Shown here in pieces: positions 8,648 through 17,856 of a stretch of DNA of 64,000 nucleotides (its first letter is position 1; each line of letters begins with the position of its first letter). The notes beneath the pieces are model-generated. The model did not search any database. It was not told the DNA's origin and was given only the letters and a program-made list of their open reading frames with translations. This DNA comes from Phyllobacterium myrsinacearum (lineage in GTDB: Bacteria > Pseudomonadota > Alphaproteobacteria > Rhizobiales > Rhizobiaceae), in contig NZ_PVBT01000008.1 in NCBI RefSeq assembly GCF_002980555.1, positions 62,001-126,000 of the forward strand, in the 5' to 3' direction. The translations under genes were made by a program, and so were the position numbers.

Positions 8648-9421
8648 CTACAAAAGTGATGTAAGGCCATTGTTTATGGCTGTTGCGCGCTCGGTGAACC
8701 CGTTGCCGGTCTCGTGGTGCATGATCAGGGCAGGGGCAAGCGTAAGGCCCGCACGGCTGCCGCGAATTCCCCGGATGATGATGCGGATGGCGGCATCCTG
8801 CGGTCTTGGCTGCACGGGCACGATGACCAGCCCGCCGAAGCGGCGCTGCAAGGCATCGAGCAGTTCGGCAATCGAAGCCGGGCGGGCAATGATGGCAAGC
8901 GCTCCACCGGGCTTGACGATGGCAGCGGCAGTGCGGATCCATTGCTCCATCATGCCGTCGGTCATGACATGGGCTTCCGCCTTCACCGGATCGGGCGTCG
9001 CGCGGTCGGTGGACCGGTTGAAGGGCGGGTTCATGATCACGAAGTCAAAACTGTTGTCGGCAAGCCCCGCCGCACCCCGCGCCTTGCCGGTCAGGGTGAC
9101 ATCGGCCTGCAGGAGTTCGGTGCGGGCGGCGATGGCGGCATTTTCCGGCAGCGCAAGCGATCTGCGGGCGAAGTCGGCCATGAAATCAGAACGTTCGATC
9201 AAGACCGCCTTGGCCTTGCTGCAGCGCGCAAGCACGGCAAGGCCCGCCGCGCCGGCACCGGCGCCAAGGTCTGCGACACGGCCGGAGAAATCATCGGGTA
9301 CGGCGCTGGCAAGCACCATCGCATCCACCCCGGAACGGTGTCCCTTCAGCGCGGGCTGGAGCAGGTGAAACCGGCCGCGATGGAATGCATCCAGCGTATA
9401 GGGCGTATCGGTCGATGGCAT
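8648..9421 (-). CDS. TrmN6-like N6-adenine methyltransferase
   Basis: A class I SAM-dependent methyltransferase of COG4123, whose best-known member modifies A37 of tRNA1(Val). Of 257 residues, the SAM loop VADLGAGAGAAGL lies near 48-60 and the catalytic NPPF motif (FVIMNPPFNRS) near 134-144. NPPF is the signature of amino-methylation of adenine or glutamine. The target RNA in this organism is inferred only. It starts three bases after the DUF2007 gene stops. Confidence 0.85.
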   Translation of the reverse strand: MPSTDTPYTLDAFHRGRFHLLQPALKGHRSGVDAMVLASAVPDDFSGRVADLGAGAGAAGLAVLARCSKAKAVLIERSDFMADFARRSLALPENAAIAARTELLQADVTLTGKARGAAGLADNSFDFVIMNPPFNRSTDRATPDPVKAEAHVMTDGMMEQWIRTAAAIVKPGGALAIIARPASIAELLDALQRRFGGLVIVPVQPRPQDAAIRIIIRGIRGSRAGLTLAPALIMHHETGNGFTERATAINNGLTSLL

Positions 9422-9424
9422 GGA

Positions 9425-9646
9425 TCAGCCGCGCAGTTCGCGCTCGAGGCAGGCGTCTTTGAGCAGGCGCCGCACTTCATCCTCCCGGCTGGCATCGACC
9501 AGCACCCGGCGTGCGAGAATACCGACGGAACCTTCGAGCACACTCATGTTGGAATCGGCGATAAAGTGCCGAATGCCGGCATCCTTGAGCAGTGATTCGA
9601 CAAAGGAGATGAGAACAGGATCGTTCGTGCGCATGATTTCGATCAT
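9425..9646 (-). CDS. DUF2007 family protein
   Basis: A 73-residue protein of the DUF2007 (putative signal-transducing, ferredoxin-like) family: MIEIMRTNDPVLISFVESLL, then ADSNMSVLEGS and a C-terminal helix. The family has no proven function. The start is uncertain; ATG 9646 gives the family's usual N-terminus, while in-frame ATGs at 9652 and 9697 are possible. It leads the minus-strand run DUF2007, methyltransferase, peptidase, membrane protein, ispE, moaB. Confidence 0.75.
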   Translation of the reverse strand: MIEIMRTNDPVLISFVESLLKDAGIRHFIADSNMSVLEGSVGILARRVLVDASREDEVRRLLKDACLERELRG

Positions 9647-9819
9647 TGCCATTACCCATATGACTGGCCCGGAAGTGCCATAAGTCCTGTAGCACATGTG
9701 TGGGCTTTATCACGAATTTGTAACCCCTGCCATTTTTGCGCGCCAATTCGCCGCTTGCGGGTTATAGCCTGTCAAAATAAGGTGTCGCCGCATTATGCGA
9801 GAAGTTTAGGAGTTTCGTT

Positions 9820-10836
9820 TTGGGCGTTGTTGTCAGTCTGGACGATAAGAAAAGCAGCACGGGATCGGTGCAGCCGCTGATTGATCTTACCAAGGCCGAC
9901 ATGGCCCGTGTCAACGAACTGATCCTGTCCAAGGCAGGTTCGGACGTCGAGATGATTCCCGAAGTGGCGAACCATTTGATCTCGTCCGGCGGCAAACGCC
10001 TGCGCCCGATGATCACGCTCGCGGCTGCCCGCATGTTCGGGTATCAGGGCGATGGCCACGTCAAGCTGGCCACCAGCGTCGAGTTCATGCACACGGCAAC
10101 CCTTTTGCACGACGATGTGGTTGACGAGAGCGACCTGCGCCGGGGCAAGAGCACGGCGCGCATGATCTGGGGTAATCAGGCCAGCGTTCTCGTTGGCGAT
10201 TTCCTGCTCGGTCAGGCGTTCAAGATGATGGTGGACGTCGGTTCGCTCGAAGCGCTCGATGTGCTGGCAACCTCCGCTTCGGTCATTGCCGAAGGCGAAG
10301 TCATGCAGCTTGCGGCGGCAAAAAACCTTGAGACAACCGAAGATGAATATCTGGCGGTGATCAAGGCCAAGACGGCCGCGCTGTTTTCCGCAGCGGCCGA
10401 AGTGGGGCCGATCATTGCATCGTCCTCGCGCACGGATCGCCAGGCATTGCGCTCCTATGGCCTCAATCTCGGCCTTGCATTCCAGCTGGTGGACGATGCG
10501 CTGGATTACGGCGGCAACGCCAAGGATCTCGGCAAGAACACCGGTGATGATTTCCGCGAAGGCAAAATTACCCTTCCGGTGGTTCTGACCTATCGACGCG
10601 GCACGGCGGAAGAGCGGCTGTTCTGGAAGGACGCGCTGGAGAATGGCGCCAACGACGACAAGGCGCTTGAGAAGGCCAAGGGCTTGATGACCCGCTACGG
10701 CGCCCTCAGCGATACGATCCAGCGCGCCCGGCATTTTGGCGGCATTGCCCGCGATGCATTGGCCCCGCTCGATCAGTCGCCGCAGAAGGACGCCCTTCTG
10801 GAAGTCATCGACTTTTGCATCAGCCGCGTGAACTGA
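9820..10836 (+). CDS. ispB: Octaprenyl/decaprenyl diphosphate synthase
   Basis: A long-chain trans-prenyltransferase that builds the ubiquinone side chain from IPP and FPP. The 338-residue protein carries the first aspartate-rich motif DDVVD (98-102), the second DDALD near 226-230, and GGKRLRP (57-63). Product length cannot be read from the sequence. Start is TTG at 9820, seven bases after TAGGAG (9807-9812). It complements ubiA at 22 kb, which uses the product. Confidence 0.92.
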   Translation: MGVVVSLDDKKSSTGSVQPLIDLTKADMARVNELILSKAGSDVEMIPEVANHLISSGGKRLRPMITLAAARMFGYQGDGHVKLATSVEFMHTATLLHDDVVDESDLRRGKSTARMIWGNQASVLVGDFLLGQAFKMMVDVGSLEALDVLATSASVIAEGEVMQLAAAKNLETTEDEYLAVIKAKTAALFSAAAEVGPIIASSSRTDRQALRSYGLNLGLAFQLVDDALDYGGNAKDLGKNTGDDFREGKITLPVVLTYRRGTAEERLFWKDALENGANDDKALEKAKGLMTRYGALSDTIQRARHFGGIARDALAPLDQSPQKDALLEVIDFCISRVN

Positions 10837-10853
10837 TCCGTTGTGGACCGAAC

Positions 10854-10885
10854 GCCTGCCATGGCCTCTGGCAGGCCGTTGCCTT
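10854..10885 (+). terminator. Hairpin after the prenyl synthase gene
   Basis: GCCTGCCA (10854-10861) pairs with TGGCAGGC (10869-10876), a perfect 8-bp stem, followed by CGTTGCCTTTA. The T-run is weak, so termination may be partial. Confidence 0.4.
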
Positions 10886-10989
10886 TATTCTTTCGATGAA
10901 ACTTGAGAGTGGACCGTAAAAAGGCCATGCTTTTCCTGAGGATTCGGGCGATCATTTCACAATGACGACAATGAAGAGGGATTTTGTAT

Positions 10990-12807
10990 ATGCAGCGCAG
11001 TAAATTGCTTGGCTCCGTGATGGGCGCAACACTCGCTGCCTTGACCATCAGTGTCATTTCCGCACCGGCGGCGACCGGCAAGGATCTGGCAACTGCTGCC
11101 GGTTCACTGTCCGGTGCCTTTCTCTCTGCCCGCACCGCCGAACGCAGCAATGATTTCGACAGCGCCATTTCCTTCTACCGGCAGGCTCTTGCCTATGATC
11201 CGAAAAACAAGGAATTGCGCCAGAGTCTCCTGCTGGTTCTTCTGACCGATGGCCAGTTCAAGGAGGCATTGCCGATTGCGCAGGAACTGAAATCGGTTCC
11301 GGAGATCGAACGTTTTTCGCGTCTGGCGCTCGGCATCGATGCGATGAACAAGAAGCAGTACCAGAAGGTGGACAACCTGATGCTGCTGTCGCTCCAGTCA
11401 GACCTCGACAGAATGATCACCGGTCTGATTTCCGCCTGGGCCAGGGCGGGGGCAGGCAAGCCCAATGAAGCGCTGGCCATGATCAGCAAGCTGAAGGGCC
11501 CGGACGGTTTTGCCCTGTTCAAGATTTACAATTCGGCGCTCATCGCCGACATGGCGGGACAGAAGGACAAGGCGGCGGCGTTCTATCAAAGCGCTCTCGA
11601 CGACCGCCCAAGCCTGGCTGCCGCCCCCGATACCTATGAGCGGCTGATCGAGGCCTACGCGTCATTCAAGATGCGCAACGGTGACAAGGACGGCGCGGAA
11701 GCGCTGATCAAAGATGCATCGGAAGTGCTGTCGGGTCGCATGGTGCTGGTCGAATTCGGCAAGCAGCTTTCGGCCGCCAAGACGGTCAAGCCGCTGGTGC
11801 AGACACCGCAGCAGGGCGCGGCGGAAGTGCTGTACACATTGGCGACCGCCATCAACCGCAGCGGTGCCGAGGCCTTTTCCAAACTCTATCTGCAGATGTC
11901 GCTGCCGCTGCGCCCCGACCACGATGCAACCCTTTTCCAGATCGGCGACATCAGCGCCAAGCTGGAGCAGCCGGAGAAGGCCGTCGAGTATTTTACCCGC
12001 ATTCCCCCCGACTCCGCCTATAACCGCGATGCGGAAATGCAGATTGCCATCAACCTGGCCATCTTGAAGCGTCATGACGAGGCGATCACGCATTTGAACG
12101 GTCTTTTGGCGGCCGACCCGAAGGATATCCGCACCTACCTTGCCATTGGCAGCATCTATGCGCAGGACAAGAACTACGCCAAGGCAGCCGAAACCTATGA
12201 CAAGGCTGTTGCCGCCATCGAAAAGCCCGAACGCAACGACTGGATGATTTTCTACCAGCGCGGCATCGCCTATGAGCGGCTGAAGCAGTGGGACAAGGCA
12301 GAACCGAATTTCACCAAGGCGCTGGAACTCTATCCGGATCAGCCGCAGGTGCAGAATTATCTTGGTTATTCCTGGATCGATATGAATATCAAGCTGGAGC
12401 AGGGGCTGGACCTGATCAAGAAGGCCGTCGCCTCCCGCCCGCAGGATGGCTATATCGTCGACTCGCTCGGCTGGGCCTATTACCGGATGGGCAATTATGC
12501 CGATGCGGTTATCCAGCTGGAGCAGGCGGTGAAGCTGCGTCCCGAAGACGCAACCATCAACGACCATCTTGGTGATGCCTATTGGCGCGCCGGGCGCAAG
12601 CTGGAGGCGACTTTCCAGTGGGCCCATGCCCGCGATTCCAAGCCCGAGCCCGAAGATCTGGTCAAGATCGAGGAAAAGCTGAAGAACGGTCTTCCCGATG
12701 CGAAGGAGCCGGGCGTCGCCAAGAATGGCGGCGATTCACCCAAAGCGCCGGAACCTCCGGCGCCGCAACCGGCGGCTCCCGTTCCGGCTCCGGACAACAA
12801 GGGCTGA
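10990..12807 (+). CDS. Secreted TPR-repeat protein
   Basis: A 605-residue tetratricopeptide protein with an N-terminal signal peptide (about 1-30, hydrophobic core GATLAALTISVISAPA). At least eight TPR-like helical pairs can be followed; the clearest are near the end (YLGYSWIDMN, DSLGWAYYRMGNYADAV, DHLGDAYWRAGRKLEA). The C-terminus is Pro/Ala-rich. It probably acts as a periplasmic scaffold; no partner can be named. ATG 10990 has AAGAGGG nine bases upstream; a TTG at 10984 is too close to that site. Confidence 0.85.
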   Translation: MQRSKLLGSVMGATLAALTISVISAPAATGKDLATAAGSLSGAFLSARTAERSNDFDSAISFYRQALAYDPKNKELRQSLLLVLLTDGQFKEALPIAQELKSVPEIERFSRLALGIDAMNKKQYQKVDNLMLLSLQSDLDRMITGLISAWARAGAGKPNEALAMISKLKGPDGFALFKIYNSALIADMAGQKDKAAAFYQSALDDRPSLAAAPDTYERLIEAYASFKMRNGDKDGAEALIKDASEVLSGRMVLVEFGKQLSAAKTVKPLVQTPQQGAAEVLYTLATAINRSGAEAFSKLYLQMSLPLRPDHDATLFQIGDISAKLEQPEKAVEYFTRIPPDSAYNRDAEMQIAINLAILKRHDEAITHLNGLLAADPKDIRTYLAIGSIYAQDKNYAKAAETYDKAVAAIEKPERNDWMIFYQRGIAYERLKQWDKAEPNFTKALELYPDQPQVQNYLGYSWIDMNIKLEQGLDLIKKAVASRPQDGYIVDSLGWAYYRMGNYADAVIQLEQAVKLRPEDATINDHLGDAYWRAGRKLEATFQWAHARDSKPEPEDLVKIEEKLKNGLPDAKEPGVAKNGGDSPKAPEPPAPQPAAPVPAPDNKG

Positions 12808-12873
12808 TCATCATGTGAAACGGGGGTGCTTTCCCGGCACCCTTGCCATGATTTCCGCTGCGAGTGCCTGGGA

Positions 12874-12896
12874 AAGCCATTGCCGTGGCTTCCTTT
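12874..12896 (+). terminator. Possible terminator before glyQ
   Basis: AAGCCA (12874-12879) pairs with TGGCTT (12886-12891), followed by CCTTTCTC. A second hairpin (GGGTGC/GCACCC, 12824-12842) lies closer to the TPR gene. Both are modest. Confidence 0.35.
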
Positions 12897-12962
12897 CTCT
12901 TGACCGGCCAGACGGCACGCCTTAGGACGGGCACTCCATTTCCCGTCAAAAAGGCCTGACCG

Positions 12963-13922
12963 GTGACCGTCCCATTGCCCGATCATATGCACCCGACCCG
13001 TTCGTTCCAGGGTCTCATCCTGACGCTTCATAATTACTGGGCCCAGCATGGCTGCGTCATCCTGCAGCCCTATGACATGGAAGTCGGCGCGGGTACGTTC
13101 CACCCGGCGACGACGCTGCGTTCGCTCGGTCCCAAGCCCTGGAAGGCAGCCTATGTCCAGCCATCCCGCCGCCCCAAGGATGGCCGGTACGGTGAGAACC
13201 CCAACCGCTTGCAGCATTATTACCAGTATCAGGTGATCATGAAGCCTTCGCCTGCCAACCTGCAGGAGCTTTACCTCGGCTCGCTGGCCGCCATCGGCCT
13301 TGATCCGCTGCTGCATGATGTGCGTTTCGTCGAGGATGACTGGGAAAGCCCGACGCTCGGCGCCTGGGGGCTGGGCTGGGAATGCTGGTGCGACGGCATG
13401 GAAGTGTCGCAGTTCACCTATTTCCAGCAAGTCTGCGGCATTGAATGTGCGCCCGTTTCCGGTGAGCTGACCTATGGTCTGGAGCGGCTCGCCATGTATA
13501 TCCAGGGCGTCGACAGCATCTACGACCTGAATTTCAATGGCCTTGAGGGTGACGACAAGGTCACCTATGGCGACGTGTTCCTGCAGGCGGAACAGGAATA
13601 TTCGCGGCACAATTTCGAACATGCCAACACGTCGGTCCTGCTGCGGCATTTCGAGGATGCGGAAGCCGAGTGCGCAGCCCTTTTGCGCGCGGGCGCACCC
13701 AAGGACGGCGACAACAGCCCGATGCATCGCATGGTCCTTCCGGCCTATGATCAGTGTATCAAGGCTTCGCATGCGTTCAACCTTCTCGATGCGCGCGGTG
13801 TGATCTCGGTGACGGAGCGGCAGAGCTATATCCTGCGGGTCCGTAATCTCGCCCGGCAGTGCGGCGAGGCGTTCCTTTTGACCGAAGCCGGCGGCGTCAA
13901 TTTCAAGAGTGAGTCCGTATAA
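12963..13922 (+). CDS. glyQ: Glycyl-tRNA synthetase alpha subunit
   Basis: The catalytic alpha subunit of the bacterial alpha2-beta2 glycyl-tRNA synthetase (class II). The family blocks [38 protein letters not shown] and [19 protein letters not shown] are all present in a protein of 319 residues, the normal length. GTG 12963 is preceded by AAAAAGG; an ATG at 12987 is an alternative. The stop overlaps the glyS start (TAATG), so the subunits are translationally coupled. Confidence 0.97.
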   Translation: MTVPLPDHMHPTRSFQGLILTLHNYWAQHGCVILQPYDMEVGAGTFHPATTLRSLGPKPWKAAYVQPSRRPKDGRYGENPNRLQHYYQYQVIMKPSPANLQELYLGSLAAIGLDPLLHDVRFVEDDWESPTLGAWGLGWECWCDGMEVSQFTYFQQVCGIECAPVSGELTYGLERLAMYIQGVDSIYDLNFNGLEGDDKVTYGDVFLQAEQEYSRHNFEHANTSVLLRHFEDAEAECAALLRAGAPKDGDNSPMHRMVLPAYDQCIKASHAFNLLDARGVISVTERQSYILRVRNLARQCGEAFLLTEAGGVNFKSESV

Positions 13923-16216
13923 TGCCCGATCTTCTGCTCGAACTTCGCTCTGAAGAAATTCCCGCCCGCATGCAGCGCAAGGCGGCGGGTGACCTGAAGA
14001 AGCTCGTCACCGATGGCCTGGTCGAGGCTGGCCTGACCTATGAAGCGGCTGGCGACTACTGGACGCCGCGCCGCCTCACGCTCGACATCCGTGGCTTGAC
14101 TGCACGGTCCAAGGACGTGCACGAGGACCGCAAAGGCCCAAGTGTCAGCGCGCCGGAGGCAGCCATTGCGGGCTTTCTGCGTTCCGCCGGTCTGACGGAT
14201 ATTGCGCAGGCCCACGTGCACACCGACCCGAAGAAGGGTGACTTCTACGTCGCCCATCTGACGAAGCCGGGCCGTCCGGCTGAAGAAATCATCGCCGAAC
14301 TCCTGCCAAAAATCATTCGCGAGTTTCCATGGCCGAAATCCATGCGCTGGGGCGCTGCCTCGGCAAAGGCGGGCAGCCTGCGCTGGGTGCGTCCGCTCCA
14401 GTCGATCGTCTGCATGTTCGGCGGTGAGACCGAAGAGCCGGTTGTCGTCGATTTCGAGGTGAGTGGCCTGCGTTCCGGCAACATCACCTATGGGCACCGG
14501 TTCCTCAGCGATGGCCAGCCGATCACCGTGCGCCGCTTCGACGATTATGTCGCCAAGCTGGAAAAGGCCAAGGTCGTGCTCGATGCCGATCGCCGCAAGG
14601 AGATCATTCTGGCGGATGCGCAGAATATAGCCTTTGCGTCGGGCCTTGAGCTGGTCGAGGACGAAGGCCTGCTGGAAGAGGTATCGGGGCTTGTCGAATG
14701 GCCGGTCGTGCTGATGGGCGAGTTCGAGGAGAGTTTCCTCGCCATCCCGCCGGAGGTCATTCGCCTGACCATCAAGACGAACCAGAAGTGCTTTGTCACC
14801 CGCAAATCAGGCGAGACCGACAAGCTCTCCAACAAGTTCATCCTGGTTTCCAACATCGTGGCCAGCGATGGCGGCAAGGAGATCGCCTACGGCAATGGCA
14901 AGGTTGTCCGCGCCCGTCTTTCCGATGCGCTTTATTTCTGGACGACCGACCAGCATGATCTGCCCGATATGGAAAAGCTCGCGGCTGCTGCCATCCGCTT
15001 CGATCTCGATCTGAAGAAGCCGCTTGATCAGCGCATGGCGCGGCTTGATGCCCTCAATGTTACCTTCCATGCCAAGCTCGGCACCCAAGGCGAGCGCGTC
15101 ACGCGGATCAAGGCGCTTGCCCGCGAAATCGCGCCGCTGGTTGGCGCGGACCAGGTTCTGGCCGCCCGTGCTGCCGCACTGGCCAAGGCTGATCTGACGA
15201 CGGAAATCGTTGGCGAGTTCCCGGAACTGCAGGGCGGGATGGGCCGCAAATATGCGTTGCTGCAGAACGAGCATCCGTCGGTCGCAGCCGCGATTGAAGA
15301 ACATTACAAGCCGCAGGGTCCATCCGATACGGTGCCGGATGACGCGGTTTCCGTGGCTGTCGCGCTTGCCGACAAGCTCGACACGCTGGTCGGATTCTGG
15401 GCCATTGACGAAAAGCCGACGGGCTCGAAAGATCCCTATGCGCTGCGCCGTGCGGCGCTTGGCGTTATCCGGCTGCTGCTTTCAAGCGACTGGCAGATCG
15501 CGCTGCTGCCGCTCTTCCAGACAGCCTTTGCGCAGCTGCGCGAAGACGCCATCGAAAAGCATGTCGAGCGCTACGAGGCGCAGCAGGCCGCCCAGAATTC
15601 CGGCGATGTCGATGGTGAGGAAGATGTCACCAACGCCATTTCCGGCTTTGAAAAGCGTCTGCGCGAAGAAGTGGCCGAAAGCGCACATCCGGTTCTGCTT
15701 GATCTCCTGGCGTTCTTCCATGATCGCCTGAAAGTGCATCTGCGCGATCTCGGTGCACGCCATGACCTGATCGATGCGGTGCTGACGGATGGCGCCGACA
15801 ATCTGCTGCTGATCGCCCGCCGCGTCGAAGCGCTGGTGGTCTATCTCAACTCGGAAGAGGGCAGGAATCTTCTGGCCGGCACCAAGCGCGCGGCCAATAT
15901 TCTGAGCGCCGAGGAGAAGAAGGGGACGGTTGTCACCGATAGGGTTGACCCGGCGCTGCTCGCGCTCGATGCGGAGAAGACGCTGTTTGCGGCGGTGAAT
16001 CAGGCTGAGAAGGATGCGGCGCAAGCGATTCAAAAACAGGATTTTTCCGGCGCCATGATTGCACTGAGTGCTTTGCGTGAACCGGTTGATTCATTTTTTG
16101 AAGATGTGCTGGTTAATGACGGGAATCCCGACATCAGGGCCAATCGCCTGGCGCTGCTTGCCCGCATTCGCACGGCCACCAACACGGTCGCCGATTTCTC
16201 GAAAATCACTGGATAA
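13922..16216 (+). CDS. glyS: Glycyl-tRNA synthetase beta subunit
   Basis: The 764-residue beta subunit is needed for tRNA recognition and full activity of the heterotetramer. It begins with the family signature [17 protein letters not shown] and contains the HD-like region and the C-terminal anticodon-binding domain with [10 protein letters not shown]-type residues ([13 protein letters not shown]). Length is slightly greater than in E. coli, mainly through an insert around 560-580 (rich in Glu, Asp and Gln). Confidence 0.97.
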   Translation: MPDLLLELRSEEIPARMQRKAAGDLKKLVTDGLVEAGLTYEAAGDYWTPRRLTLDIRGLTARSKDVHEDRKGPSVSAPEAAIAGFLRSAGLTDIAQAHVHTDPKKGDFYVAHLTKPGRPAEEIIAELLPKIIREFPWPKSMRWGAASAKAGSLRWVRPLQSIVCMFGGETEEPVVVDFEVSGLRSGNITYGHRFLSDGQPITVRRFDDYVAKLEKAKVVLDADRRKEIILADAQNIAFASGLELVEDEGLLEEVSGLVEWPVVLMGEFEESFLAIPPEVIRLTIKTNQKCFVTRKSGETDKLSNKFILVSNIVASDGGKEIAYGNGKVVRARLSDALYFWTTDQHDLPDMEKLAAAAIRFDLDLKKPLDQRMARLDALNVTFHAKLGTQGERVTRIKALAREIAPLVGADQVLAARAAALAKADLTTEIVGEFPELQGGMGRKYALLQNEHPSVAAAIEEHYKPQGPSDTVPDDAVSVAVALADKLDTLVGFWAIDEKPTGSKDPYALRRAALGVIRLLLSSDWQIALLPLFQTAFAQLREDAIEKHVERYEAQQAAQNSGDVDGEEDVTNAISGFEKRLREEVAESAHPVLLDLLAFFHDRLKVHLRDLGARHDLIDAVLTDGADNLLLIARRVEALVVYLNSEEGRNLLAGTKRAANILSAEEKKGTVVTDRVDPALLALDAEKTLFAAVNQAEKDAAQAIQKQDFSGAMIALSALREPVDSFFEDVLVNDGNPDIRANRLALLARIRTATNTVADFSKITG

Positions 16217-16221
16217 TCAAG

Positions 16222-16250
16222 GGACAGGCGCGAAAACCTCGCGTTTGTCC
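16222..16250. terminator. Hairpin between convergent glyS and a secreted protein gene
   Basis: A 12-bp stem with two G-U pairs (16222-16233 with 16239-16250) has a five-base loop. T-runs are short, but its place between convergent stops fits a shared transcription barrier. Confidence 0.5.
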
Positions 16251-16267
16251 GTTTGCCTTGGTCCGGC

Positions 16268-16696
16268 TTATTGCATGCTGGCGCGCAGCGGGGTTGCTTC
16301 GACCGCAAGCAGTCCGCTGGCGGGGGAGGGTGCCGCAGGTTCCGGTGCTGCCGGTGTTTGGGCGACAGCTGCGGCATCCGTTGACGGCAATGTTGCGGCG
16401 TTGGCGGTGGCGACGAAAGAGTCCGGTTTGGGGCCATTGCCCTGGAGGCGCGCCATGTACTGTCGCGACCTTTCGCGGCGCTCCAGATAGGCCTGAAGCT
16501 TGGCAGCTTCCGCCGCCCGCTGTTCGATGCAGGGCGTGCAGACCGGATTGCCATCGGCATCGAAACTGTCATAACCAACATAGGTCACGGAATTTGGCCG
16601 GGCCGAAGGCCCCTTGAGCTTGATGGATTCTCCGGCATGCGCGATGGCCGGTGCGATCAGGGCAGCAGCAATGATGGCAAGCAGATGGCGGAACAT
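16268..16696 (-). CDS. Secreted hypothetical protein with CxxC motif
   Basis: The 142 residues have a signal peptide (about 1-21, cut after AHA), a short domain with VCTPCIEQRAAEAAK, a basic helix (YLERRERSRQYMARLQ) and an Ala/Pro-rich tail that looks disordered. Two cysteines three apart could bind metal or form a disulfide in the periplasm. I do not recognise the family. Monocistronic on the minus strand. Confidence 0.65.
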   Translation of the reverse strand: MFRHLLAIIAAALIAPAIAHAGESIKLKGPSARPNSVTYVGYDSFDADGNPVCTPCIEQRAAEAAKLQAYLERRERSRQYMARLQGNGPKPDSFVATANAATLPSTDAAAVAQTPAAPEPAAPSPASGLLAVEATPLRASMQ

Positions 16697-16839
16697 GTGG
16701 CTCTATCCTCGTTGACCGTTCAGCTTTATCAGGCAAACCTTGCTAATTTTTACCACGGGTGGATTCAATTTTACGCATCACCTCATACGGTGAGTTCATC
16801 AGTGCAGGCTTGCGACAGGGCCTGCCCATCGTGTAGGCA

Positions 16840-17856
16840 ATGCGCACGATCGGAGATGCGCCTTTGGCCGAGACAATAGCACCAGACGAACAGGCAATTC
16901 TGAAGGCGGCCCAAACGCTGGCTGCGGGCCAGCTTGTCGCCATTCCGACCGAGACAGTCTATGGCCTGGCCGCCGATGCCACCAATGGCGATGCCGTTGC
17001 CGGAATTTTCGAGGCGAAGGGCAGACCGCATTTCAATCCGCTGATCTGCCATGTTTCGGATGTCGCCATGGCGGAACGCTATGCGGTGATCGATCCGCTG
17101 TCGCGCCGGCTGATGGATGCGTTCTGGCCCGGCCCTTTGACACTGGTCCTGCCGCTGCGGCCCGGCACGCACATCCATCCCCTGGTGGCCGCCGGTCTCG
17201 ATACGGTGGCACTGCGCATGCCGCGCGGTATTGCCGGAAAGATCATTGCTGCCCTCGGTCATCCCCTGGCCGCCCCCAGTGCCAACACATCCGGCAGGAT
17301 CAGCGGCACCAGCGCCGCGGCGGTTGCCGATGACCTTGGCAGCAAGATCGCCCTGATCCTCGATGCCGGCCCGTCCGAGGTCGGTCTGGAATCGACCATC
17401 GTCAAGGTGGACGGCAATGCGGTCCTGCTGTTGCGGCCGGGCGGGCTTGCCGCCGAGGAGATCGAAGCTTTCACAGGTCAATCGCTGCGGCGCATGGACC
17501 AGCGTGCCGCGATCGAGGCACCCGGCATGATGGCCTCCCACTACGCGCCTTCAGCAGGTGTCCGCCTCAATGTGCACGCGGTCCGCGCTGGCGAGGCGCT
17601 CCTGGCCTTTGGCCCGACCCGTGCTGCGGATGCGCACCGGGCAAGCGCGCACCTCAATCTCAGCGAAACCGGCAATCTGCGCGAAGCCGCCACCAATCTT
17701 TTCGATTACATGAAGCGTCTCGACCGTCTCGGCGGTGCCGTCATCGCTGTCGAGCCGATCCCCTTCACCGGGCTGGGCGAAGCCATCAATGACCGCCTTG
17801 TCCGCGCCGCCGCGCCGCGGGTGCCTCCCATAGAAGAGTTGGAACAGATCAAATGA
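16840..17856 (+). CDS. L-threonylcarbamoyladenylate synthase, Sua5 type
   Basis: Makes the threonylcarbamoyl-AMP used for t6A37 in ANN-decoding tRNAs. The YrdC-like domain (about 15-205) has PTETVYGLAADA, KGRPHFNPL and the SANTSGRISGT loop; a C-terminal Sua5 domain (about 225-336) follows, so it is the long Sua5 form of 338 residues, not the short TsaC form. The start ATG 16840 has no strong ribosome-binding site. It overlaps the next gene by four bases (ATGA). Confidence 0.92.
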   Translation: MRTIGDAPLAETIAPDEQAILKAAQTLAAGQLVAIPTETVYGLAADATNGDAVAGIFEAKGRPHFNPLICHVSDVAMAERYAVIDPLSRRLMDAFWPGPLTLVLPLRPGTHIHPLVAAGLDTVALRMPRGIAGKIIAALGHPLAAPSANTSGRISGTSAAAVADDLGSKIALILDAGPSEVGLESTIVKVDGNAVLLLRPGGLAAEEIEAFTGQSLRRMDQRAAIEAPGMMASHYAPSAGVRLNVHAVRAGEALLAFGPTRAADAHRASAHLNLSETGNLREAATNLFDYMKRLDRLGGAVIAVEPIPFTGLGEAINDRLVRAAAPRVPPIEELEQIK

